Positions 17,262 to 24,300 of a stretch of DNA of 64,000 nt are shown one piece after another (within the stretch, counting starts at the first letter, position 1; every line of letters starts with the position of its first letter). Source of the DNA: Desulfosporosinus sp. Tol-M (GTDB lineage Bacteria; Bacillota; Desulfitobacteriia; Desulfitobacteriales; Desulfitobacteriaceae). The notes below the pieces were generated by a model that saw only the letters and a program-made list of their open reading frames with translations, did not search any database and was not told the DNA's origin. Where the stretch lies: NCBI GenBank assembly GCA_000770645.1, contig JQID01000039.1, positions 1 through 64,000 of the forward strand, read 5' to 3'. The position numbers and the translations under genes were made by a program.

Positions 17262-18554
17262 TTGATTAAGGTAAGTAATATTACCGGCAGGAAGAAAACT
17301 GTCTTTAACCTGAAACTGAAAATAAGCATCTTTTTTCACTATATCCCGCTGCTTTGGAAAGGTGATATTTCTTTCAAAAGGTTTATTCTTTTATTCAAAA
17401 GGCTGTTACTTTTTCTGTCCAGGATGCGGCACAATAAATTTGTCAAAATCAACGGCCAAACCAGATTAGGACTTTATATACCGGGTTTTCCATCCCAGGC
17501 CTTTTACACGGCCTGTCAGAAATTTAGTCAATTCTCAGAAAAAATGCCCTGTACTACGGTCCTGTTATCGATTACATCCGCCTGCCCTTATCATTGCAAT
17601 TACTGTTATCAGAAACTTGATAAGGGCAAGGATGTCGATATAGAGACTTTGATCAGAATCGTCAGAAAGCTGCAGGAGATGGGGATTGCTTTTATTAATA
17701 TTGAGGGCGGAGAGCCCTTTTTAACCTATGATCGCTTGAAGAGGCTTTGTGCAGTCATTGATGCCAGGTCGGAAATCTGGATAAATTCCACAGGGGCTGG
17801 GATGACTACGGAAAGGCTTGCGGAACTTAAAGAAATGAATGTGATAGCCATTATGTTTTCCCTGCACAGCCCTGATGCCGATGCTTTCAACCAATTTATG
17901 GGGAATACTTCCGCCTGGAATGCTATGGAGGCCGGGGTTAAGATGTGTCATGCAGCAGGCTTGGCCGTGGCTTTTAATACCTGTATGATGCGAGACGACT
18001 TTTATGACGGCACTTTTGAAAGGATTATGGAGACGGCAAGGGACTTCAAGGCCTGTCTGATCCAGATGATTAAGCCCAAACCGGCGGGAGGTTGGCTGGC
18101 TAAAGGAGATATTGAGTTCACCCCGGAGGACCTGGCTTATATTATGACTAAGGTAAACCAATACAATTTGCAGGAAGAGTTCTCGGAGTATCCAGCAATC
18201 TCAGCCCAGATCATGGAAGAAGATAAAGCTGTTTTCGGCTGTACGGCCGGAGGCACAGACCGATTTTATATCAATGCCAAGGGGGATTTGCAACCCTGTG
18301 AGTTTCTGAACATATCCTTTGGGAATATCGCGGCGGATAGATTCGAGGATATTTATCAAAAAATGCGCAGTTGCTTCGCCTGGGGCGGAGACTGTTATCT
18401 GTGCGAAAGCTGCTCGAAAGAGATTCATCAGCTTTATATGGAAAATAGTCTGAAGTCCCTGCCGCTACCCCCCGAACTGTCGGAAAAAGTCTCCGGTTCC
18501 TGGAACCGGGGGAAAAGAACGGATTTATACGAGCGATTGGAGAAAATGAAGTAA
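17262..18554 (+). CDS. Radical SAM enzyme with SPASM-like C-terminus
   Basis: A 430-residue protein with the radical SAM cluster motif CPYHCNYC (Cys107, Cys111, Cys114), the SAM-binding segment NIEGGEPFLTYDR, and a C-terminal Cys set (FGCTAGGTDRFYIN, PCEFLNISFGNI, then GGDCYLCESC) matching an auxiliary 4Fe-4S SPASM/Twitch region. About 105 residues precede the core and include an amphipathic hydrophobic stretch (IFFHYIPLLWKG), perhaps for membrane contact. TTG 17262 has GAGGG 8 nt upstream; an ATG at 17220 would overlap the SDR end by 28 bp. It may carry out a C-C bond or methyl-type rearrangement on the lipid product. Last gene of the operon. Confidence 0.8.
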   Translation: MIKVSNITGRKKTVFNLKLKISIFFHYIPLLWKGDISFKRFILLFKRLLLFLSRMRHNKFVKINGQTRLGLYIPGFPSQAFYTACQKFSQFSEKMPCTTVLLSITSACPYHCNYCYQKLDKGKDVDIETLIRIVRKLQEMGIAFINIEGGEPFLTYDRLKRLCAVIDARSEIWINSTGAGMTTERLAELKEMNVIAIMFSLHSPDADAFNQFMGNTSAWNAMEAGVKMCHAAGLAVAFNTCMMRDDFYDGTFERIMETARDFKACLIQMIKPKPAGGWLAKGDIEFTPEDLAYIMTKVNQYNLQEEFSEYPAISAQIMEEDKAVFGCTAGGTDRFYINAKGDLQPCEFLNISFGNIAADRFEDIYQKMRSCFAWGGDCYLCESCSKEIHQLYMENSLKSLPLPPELSEKVSGSWNRGKRTDLYERLEKMK

Positions 18555-18582
18555 TTCAGGGTGTGGATGTGTTCGTCTGGAA
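18511..18582 (+). repeat. Direct repeat, copy A (72 bp), end of radical SAM gene
   Basis: These 72 bp, covering the last 13 codons of the radical SAM gene (KRTDLYERLEKMK and stop) plus 28 bp, recur at 19911-19982 with 5 mismatches (67/72). The two copies are exactly 1400 bp apart and enclose the Fic gene. Confidence 0.9.
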
Positions 18583-18593
18583 GGTATGAAAAA

Positions 18594-18619
18594 AGCCGCT
18601 GCAGTAGTCCGCAACGGCT
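18594..18619 (-). terminator. Minus-strand terminator-like hairpin without a minus-strand gene
   Basis: AGCCGCTGC (18594-18602) pairs with GCAACGGCT (18611-18619), 9 bp with one wobble; on the minus strand it runs into six T. No minus-strand gene precedes it, so it may be left over from a lost gene or belong to the Fic island. Confidence 0.5.
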
Positions 18620-18728
18620 CGTGCGCCCAATCAATTTTGTCATTCTAATATATCATTAGGATCATGTGGCTTTCTATGGTCTGGAGTGGCGAATCAAGCA
18701 GTGAGTGAATAAAAAACTGTCTCAATTT

Positions 18729-18793
18729 ATCGGAATGATACAAGTAATATTGACAATAATATTGTTGTTATTATTCCGATCGTGCGGTATACT
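18729..18793 (+). promoter_or_regulatory. Promoter and candidate operator of the Fic gene
   Basis: TTGTTA (18765-18770), 17 bp, TATACT (18788-18793) form a good SigA-type promoter. ATCGGAAT (18729-18736) is repeated inverted as ATTCCGAT (18773-18780) inside the promoter spacer, with the dyad ACAAT-AAT-ATTGT between. This looks like an autoregulatory site for the HTH-bearing Fic protein. Confidence 0.5.
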
Positions 18794-18817
18794 AAAAAAG
18801 ACTCGGGAGGTGAAGAG

Positions 18818-19735
18818 ATGGAATACATTACGGTAAAACAGGCGTCGGAGCGGTGGGGCATATCTGACCGCCGTGTTCGCGTACTTTGTGAAGAGGGGCG
18901 GATACAAGGTGTCGTAAGAAAAAGACGTTCTTATCTTATTCCGACGGATGCACTGAAGCCAATTGATGGACGCAGTCTGCGCGGCAAGGAGATTCCGGAA
19001 CAATACGCTGCACTTTTTGCGACTCTCGATGAGATGAAGTCGGAGCTTGACCGCCGTCGCCCTTTGACAAGCGGGGAATTAAAGCGTTTGCAGGATGAAT
19101 TTCTCGTGGAATTTACCTACAACTCAAATGCTATCGAGGGTAACACGCTCACACTTCAGGAAACTGCACTTGCCTTGGAGGGCGTGACGATTGACCAAAA
19201 ACCCCTCAAAGATCATCTGGAGGCGGTGGGGCATCGCGATGCGTTTCTTTATGTTGTTTCTCTTGTCAGTGAAAAGGTTCCTGTTTCGGAACGGATTATT
19301 CGTGAAATCCATGCTTTAGTTCTGATTGACAGACCGGTAGACAAGGGAGTGTATAGGAAAATCCCGGTGAAGATTATGGGTGCACATCATGAACCCCCGC
19401 AACCTTATCTTGTTCCTGTTCAGATGGAACGGTTGATCGCGGAGTTGTCCAGTGACAACCGGCATATCATTGAAACGGCGGCGTTGTTCCATCTGAATTT
19501 CGAGGGAATCCATCCGTTCATCGATGGAAACGGGCGTACCGGCCGGTTGATATTGAACCTCATGCTCATGCAGGCGGGCTACCCGCCCATTGATGTGAAA
19601 TTTTCCGACAAGAGAAAATATTACACCTGTTTTGACAGCTATTATCGGGACAATGATGTGTCGCCGATGGTGAATATGGTCGGAGAGTATGTAAAAGAAA
19701 GACTTTTACAGTATTTGAGTCTGTTGCAAGAATAA
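18818..19735 (+). CDS. Fic/DOC-family protein with N-terminal helix-turn-helix
   Basis: A 305-residue Fic protein. The catalytic motif HPFIDGNGRTGR (family HPFxxGNGRxxR) lies near residue 228 and the inhibitory-helix motif SNAIEG ((S/T)xxxE(G/N)) near 100, N-terminal to the core, as in class II Fic proteins. Residues 1-55 form a MerR/excisionase-like winged helix (ITVKQASERWGISDRRVRVL). Fic enzymes usually transfer AMP to a target hydroxyl. ATG 18818 follows GGAGGTGAAG. The gene has its own promoter, terminator and flanking direct repeats, suggesting a recently acquired cassette. No antitoxin-like small gene lies beside it. Confidence 0.9.
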   Translation: MEYITVKQASERWGISDRRVRVLCEEGRIQGVVRKRRSYLIPTDALKPIDGRSLRGKEIPEQYAALFATLDEMKSELDRRRPLTSGELKRLQDEFLVEFTYNSNAIEGNTLTLQETALALEGVTIDQKPLKDHLEAVGHRDAFLYVVSLVSEKVPVSERIIREIHALVLIDRPVDKGVYRKIPVKIMGAHHEPPQPYLVPVQMERLIAELSSDNRHIIETAALFHLNFEGIHPFIDGNGRTGRLILNLMLMQAGYPPIDVKFSDKRKYYTCFDSYYRDNDVSPMVNMVGEYVKERLLQYLSLLQE

Positions 19736-19740
19736 AAGTG

Positions 19741-19775
19741 GCCTCGCGGAGAAAAAACCGCGAGGCTGTTTTGTT
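19741..19775 (+). terminator. Rho-independent terminator after the Fic gene
   Basis: A perfect 9-bp stem (GCCTCGCGG with CCGCGAGGC) and an A-rich loop are followed by TGTTTTGTT, immediately past the Fic stop codon. Confidence 0.85.
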
Positions 19776-19910
19776 ATGGCTTGGCTCTGCGAATCGCATC
19801 GACTTCATTCAAAGCTCTTTTGTGAAGCCGATGAACCCAGCGGATGTCGAGGTGCAAAATCGCTGATATATATTGGCAGCTTTTGACTCCGTAGGTTAAC
19901 TCTGACCGGA

Positions 19911-19982
19911 GGAGAAGAACGGATTTATACGCGCGATTGGTGAAGATGAAGTAATTCAGAGTGTGGATGTGTTCGTCTGGAA
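19911..19982 (+). repeat. Direct repeat, copy B (72 bp)
   Basis: Second copy of the 72-bp repeat, with 5 mismatches to 18511-18582. It still reads RRTDLYARLVKMK and stop in the frame that corresponds to the radical SAM C-terminus, but there is no gene in front of it (a TAG lies 16 codons upstream of the Lys-Met-Lys end). Confidence 0.9.
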
Positions 19983-20638
19983 TATGTACGTTTGGGGGTA
20001 CTTCATTGAAGTTTTTTGGGGCAAACCGTTCCTGCGGACAGGGCATGCGGAGGCGGTAGTATTGATGTTGTATATTATTGGACTTTTCGACTTGTTTTCG
20101 AGAACCTTAAAATCGTTGTTTTGTTTCACATACTGCGAAAGCGCTAAAAAACAGTTGACCTGTTCCCGTAAACGCTGATATCAATAATGGCAATTCAGGC
20201 AACGCGGAGTGTTTATTAGTGCAATATCGGGGTTGAGTGAAAGCCATAGTATCAGCGGGTTTGAGTTCGGAGTGACAGGGTGTACGTGGAAATATATCAG
20301 CTATAAGTTCCGATTTATAATGTACAACTTCTTCATCCAAACGCGACCGTTAATATAGGCAATTGCACAAATTAAATGAGTGAAGAAAATTATTCGGAAT
20401 TTTATAGGTCGTCTTTTATTGACGGTCTAGCTTTTTGAGTTTTCTTGGATTATTTTTGCTATCTTGGGAGGATATGAGGTTAAATGTAGAATTATTAGAG
20501 TGGAATAATATAGGTTCTTTGAAGTCAGTCAACTACAGAGTAGTAATGTCAGGGTGTGTGATAAGCCCTACATTCAATATCGCAACTTCTTGAAATAATC
20601 CTCTGTTAAGGCTTGTGTAGAATCAGAACAACTGCCAA
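19983..20638. other. Gene-poor region
   Basis: About 650 bp with only short overlapping frames on both strands, none with a ribosome site or a recognisable protein. Composition is like the surroundings. Together with the neighbouring repeat copy and the ruined kdp genes it looks like a site of past rearrangement. Confidence 0.5.
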
Positions 20639-20677
20639 AAATAATCTGCCTTAAGGTTCGCTTAAGGCAGATTATTT
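20639..20677. terminator. Perfect 17-bp inverted repeat, bidirectional terminator-like
   Basis: Arms 20639-20655 and 20661-20677 are perfectly complementary with a 5-nt loop (GTTCG). The A/T-rich base of the stem gives a T-run in both directions. No intact gene adjoins it; it may be the surviving terminator of a lost gene. Confidence 0.55.
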
Positions 20678-20803
20678 GCGTCAAGACACATCCTATAAAC
20701 TCTTTATTAAGGAATTAATCGCATAGTCGACATCCGTGAATCTTTACGTTTTGTTTATGTTTTTCAATGTTTCTTTTACACCATTTTGACGGGATACAGA
20801 TCT

Positions 20804-20896
20804 ATAATAATAGTGGGGGCCTTGACATTTTTCCCAGCTCTGGCTCTGGGGCCCATTGTCGAGCACCTGTTAATGCTGGCCGGCAAGGCCTTTTAG
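20804..20896 (+). pseudogene. kdpA: C-terminal remnant of KdpA (potassium-binding subunit)
   Basis: The frame reads [20 protein letters not shown] and 8 more residues to a TAG at 20894-20896. This is the conserved last segment of KdpA, a protein of more than 550 residues. Upstream of 20804 the frame no longer resembles KdpA. The end lies 16 nt before the kdpB start, as in intact kdp operons, so a deletion removed nearly all of kdpA. Confidence 0.8.
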
Positions 20897-20912
20897 GAGG
20901 AGTGAGCAAATT

Positions 20913-21590
20913 ATGAGTACAAGTTCAAGCATTAACCGTTCGATTTTGGCAAGGGCTATTAAAGAATCCTTTGTAAAATTAAATCCTCGGGCTTTGTGGA
21001 CTAATCCGGTCATGTTAGTGGTAGAGCTCTTAGCGGTATTGACTTCTTACTTTACTATTAGAGATATGGGCGGACCGATGAAAACCTTTTTGTTTGACGG
21101 GCAGATTACGGCGTGGTTATGGATTACCGTCCTTTTTGCCAACTTTGCCGAAGCCCTGGCTGAGGGAAGAGGAAAGGCCCAGGCTGAATCCCTTCGAAAA
21201 ACCAAGCGTGAAACGATCGCTAAAAAGGTGACCGGAGAAAAAACAGAACACATTTCGGCCGCCAAACTGGTTAAGGGGGATATCGTACTGGTTGAAACAG
21301 GGGAGTATATCCCCGGTGATGGAGAAGTCATGGAGGGCATTGCATCTGTTGATGAAAGTGCGGTTACCGGTGAATCTGCTCCGGTGATCCGCGAATCAGG
21401 CGGCGACCGCAGTGCCGTAACCGGAGGCACTAAGGTGCTTTCGGATTGGATCAAGGTGAAGATCACTGTTAATCCGGGGGAAACTTTCCTGGATCGTATG
21501 ATTAGCTTAGTCGAAGGAGCTAAGCGCCAGAAAACGCCGAATGAAATAGCCTTAACCATTCTGTTTAATCAAGCACATCTCCAAAAGTAA
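20913..21590 (+). pseudogene. kdpB: Truncated KdpB, N-terminal third of the potassium P-type ATPase
   Basis: 225 codons against about 680-690 in the family. The first TM region ([16 protein letters not shown]), the second helix ([21 protein letters not shown]) and the actuator domain with [20 protein letters not shown] are perfect. After [11 protein letters not shown] the family sequence stops abruptly and eight foreign residues (FNQAHLQK) lead to a TAA. The phosphorylation site DKTGT, nucleotide domain and last helices are missing, so no pump can form. GGAGGA precedes the ATG. Homology is certain; whether the fragment is still translated is not. Confidence 0.9.
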
Positions 21591-21632
21591 GTTTTATGAA
21601 TAAATTAAAGTTGAAGACTCAGGAGGATAAAC

Positions 21633-21902
21633 ATGCTTAACATCTTTATGCAGGGGTTATTATTAAGTGCTTCATTTCTTAACATTTTCATAATTATTGA
21701 AATTTTTAGAATAGCTGCCGACAGGGAATTGTTAATTGACAAATTGATAGCATACCTTCAAGTTGTCTATCAAGATTCTGCACCGTTTGACAGCAAAGAA
21801 ATTGATTGGCTGGGATCAGAGATACCTTTCAAAGGACAGGTAATAAATTTTTCCCTTGAGGATCTAAACAGAAAAAAAGCAAATCTATTAGTATCCAAAT
21901 AA
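21633..21902 (+). CDS. Small hypothetical protein with N-terminal membrane helix
   Basis: An 89-residue protein not recognised. Residues 3-28 are hydrophobic (GLLLSASFLNIFIIIEIFRI), giving one probable transmembrane helix, followed by a charged soluble part (DRELLIDKLIAYLQVVYQD, GSEIPFKGQVINFSLEDL). AGGAGGATAAAC ATG is an excellent ribosome site. It sits exactly where kdpB breaks off and 91 bp before the first KimA-like permease gene, so it may have come in with that gene or be an accessory subunit; this is speculation. Confidence 0.55.
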   Translation: MLNIFMQGLLLSASFLNIFIIIEIFRIAADRELLIDKLIAYLQVVYQDSAPFDSKEIDWLGSEIPFKGQVINFSLEDLNRKKANLLVSK

Positions 21903-21993
21903 AGGAAGAAGAATGACTTCAGAGGATTTAGCGTCAGCAAAGTAAGCAGTTAGTCTATTTATCCTGTTATGAGAAGGAAGGCGTCAGTTTCTG

Positions 21994-23943
21994 ATGGCCA
22001 ATATCAATAAACTTTTCTCCCTCAAACTCCGTACGCTTATTTTCGGCCATCCCCTGGCGACCAAAAATGTCGAGGAGACAAAAGTCGGTGTTGTCGGAGG
22101 GGTTCCAATTTTTGGCGCAGACATTATTTCTTCCGAGGGATATGCCCCGGATGAGATCTTGTATGTCCTGCTTTTGCTTGGAACATTGGGATATGCCTAT
22201 ATTTTGAAGATTTCATTTGTCATCGTGCTCTTGGTAATCAGTATCTTCCTTGTTTATCGCAAAACGATCCGGAAATACCCCGAAGGCGGGGGATCTTATA
22301 CGATCGCTAAAGCTTATCTCGGCGAAAGGTTTGGACTTATTGCCGGGGCAAGTTTAACACTCGACTATATTTTGACGGTAGCGGTCAGTGTTAGTTCGGC
22401 GATAGAAAACTTAACGGGAATTATTCCGTGGTTAGCCCTACCCTCCCACAAAGTTTTGGCAGACTGTTTGATCATTATGTTTATGGCCTGGATTAATTTG
22501 CGCGGCCTAAAAGAGTCCGCCCGCTTATTTTCTATCCCGGTGTACCTTTATATTGCGACCTTAGCGCTGATGATCGGTTCGGGCTTAGTGGGGATTTTGC
22601 TTCATGGGGTAACCCCAACGGCGGCTGCGAGTGAGCAGCTTGCAGCTTCCTCTGTCGGCGGAATGACTTGGTTTATCCTGGCGCGGGCTTTCGCCGGGGG
22701 AACAACGGCTTTGACAGGGTTTGAAGCGGTGAGCAATGGGGTTACGGCGTTCAAGAAGCCTTCTCAGCAGCGGGCTGTCCGCACCTTGTTGGTTTTAGCC
22801 GTTATTGTTGCTCTTGGGCTGACCGGGTTGACCTATTTAGCGGGTGCTTACCACATTGTCCCGGCCCAAGGAAATACCGTCCTTAATCAGTTAGGACTGA
22901 TAATTTTCGGGAAAACGGTTCCCTATTTTGTCTTAATGGGAGCTGCCGCAGCCATTCTGATCATTGCCTCTAATACCCCATTTGCCGGATTACCGATCTT
23001 ATTAAGTTTAATGGCTCGCGATGGCTACACGCCGCGGTATTTTAAGAACTTGGGAGATCGCTTGGTTTACAGCGCCGGTATTTGGACGTTATTCCTCGTT
23101 TCCGGCCTGCTCATTATTGTGTTTCACGGAGATACCCACACGATGCTGCCTCTTTACGCTATTGGCGTGTTTATTTCGTTTACCTTGACCGGTACCGGTC
23201 TGGCCAAGCATGTTTGGCAGGAAAGAGGAGCAAGGTGGCAGTCGGATTTTGTCATATTTTGTTTTGGCGGGATCGTTTCGTTCCTGGTTTTACTGGTCTT
23301 TATTACGACCAAGTTTATGCAAGGAGCCTGGATTATTCTGGTGCTTATGCCACTCCTCGTTTCGATGTTCCGCGGGATCCATTATGTCTACCATACGGAG
23401 ATCCAAAATTTAGAGATTACCCCGGAAGCCGCAGACGATTTTCACAGGCATGTAAAGAAAATTAAACGCCGCCGGTCGCAAATTGAACTTGCAGACTATC
23501 GTAATAAAGTGATCGTTCCGGTTTACGACTTAAACTTAATTGTTTTGAAAACTTTAAAATATGCGTATGCTCTAACCCCACAGGTTACAGCTGTGCATAT
23601 TGCTTCGGACCCAATTCGAACGGCCAAACTTTTAAGGCATTGGTCGGAACAGCATATGGAAATTCCTTTAGAAATTGTTGAGTCTCCTTATCGGGCAACA
23701 GTTCATGATTTGTTGAATTACGTAGATAAAGTTGAGAAGAACAGTAATTTTGAAACCATAACCATTGCGATCCCGGAATATGTCCCGGAAAAATTATGGC
23801 AAAACATTCTGCATAATCAAACAGGACAATTGATGAAACTGATGCTGCTTTTCCGAAAAAGTATTCTGGTAACAAGTGTACCTTACCATCCCGTACCGAA
23901 AGAAACAGCATTGATTAACGCAAACGCTAACCCAAAAAACTAA
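21994..23943 (+). CDS. APC-superfamily permease, KimA/YdaO-like probable potassium importer (copy 1)
   Basis: A 649-residue membrane protein with about 12 helices in residues 30-475 and a cytoplasmic C-terminal domain. The start GVPIFGADIISSEGYAPDEI, the GGGSYTIAKAYLGERFGL segment, VNLRGLKESA-type helix and the tail (PEYVPEKLWQNILHNQTGQL) match the KimA-type branch of APC transporters. B. subtilis KimA is a high-affinity K+/H+ symporter. The setting between kdp remnants and kdpDE strongly supports potassium uptake. The ribosome site is GAAGGAAGG, somewhat distant. Paralogue at 27855-29780. It probably answers to KdpE; no c-di-AMP riboswitch was seen in front. Confidence 0.82.
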   Translation: MANINKLFSLKLRTLIFGHPLATKNVEETKVGVVGGVPIFGADIISSEGYAPDEILYVLLLLGTLGYAYILKISFVIVLLVISIFLVYRKTIRKYPEGGGSYTIAKAYLGERFGLIAGASLTLDYILTVAVSVSSAIENLTGIIPWLALPSHKVLADCLIIMFMAWINLRGLKESARLFSIPVYLYIATLALMIGSGLVGILLHGVTPTAAASEQLAASSVGGMTWFILARAFAGGTTALTGFEAVSNGVTAFKKPSQQRAVRTLLVLAVIVALGLTGLTYLAGAYHIVPAQGNTVLNQLGLIIFGKTVPYFVLMGAAAAILIIASNTPFAGLPILLSLMARDGYTPRYFKNLGDRLVYSAGIWTLFLVSGLLIIVFHGDTHTMLPLYAIGVFISFTLTGTGLAKHVWQERGARWQSDFVIFCFGGIVSFLVLLVFITTKFMQGAWIILVLMPLLVSMFRGIHYVYHTEIQNLEITPEAADDFHRHVKKIKRRRSQIELADYRNKVIVPVYDLNLIVLKTLKYAYALTPQVTAVHIASDPIRTAKLLRHWSEQHMEIPLEIVESPYRATVHDLLNYVDKVEKNSNFETITIAIPEYVPEKLWQNILHNQTGQLMKLMLLFRKSILVTSVPYHPVPKETALINANANPKN

Positions 23944-23969
23944 CTTTAACTTCACCCGCTGAATATTCA

Positions 23970-24013
23970 AAAGCCTTTGCTTCCGAGTCTGGAAACAAAG
24001 GCTTTCTGGTTTT
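23970..24013 (+). terminator. Rho-independent terminator after permease 1
   Basis: AAAGCCTTTG (23970-23979) pairs with CAAAGGCTTT (23996-24005), with an inner TCC/GGA pair, followed by TGGTTTT. It separates the first permease from kdpDE. Confidence 0.75.
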
Positions 24014-24030
24014 GGGCATCCTTATGTTAT

Positions 24031-24090
24031 ATTTATGGTATCTTATATATTTATGGTTTCTCATGGTAAATTTATGATATCTTATGGTAT
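24031..24090 (+). repeat. AT-rich direct repeats upstream of kdpD
   Basis: ATTTATGG/A followed by a TATCTTAT-like stretch occurs three times, at 24031, 24049 and 24070 (spacing 18 and 21 bp). Their place about 200 bp in front of kdpD makes them candidate response-regulator sites or simply slipped AT-rich DNA. Confidence 0.45.
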
Positions 24091-24300
24091 TATTTATTTT
24101 TTCTTTATATTATCTTTATGCTCTTGACGCCTATTATATGCCTATTCAGTGAGTAATAGACTATAATATGGCTATATTCTACGTGAAGCGTTTGTCTGGA
24201 AAGGTATCCCTTGGAAGAAGAACGCGCAGGATATAAATATAAGACTATGCCGAAAAAAATACTATGCCGAAATGTACAGGACACAGTAAGGGTGAACTAT

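Noticed and set aside
19774-20046. A 90-codon minus-strand ORF sharing PDEHIHTLNYFIF with a minus-strand ORF at 18434-18643
   Set aside because: The similarity comes from the 72-bp direct repeat read on the other strand; neither ORF has a start signal or known family, and in copy A the plus strand encodes a real enzyme.
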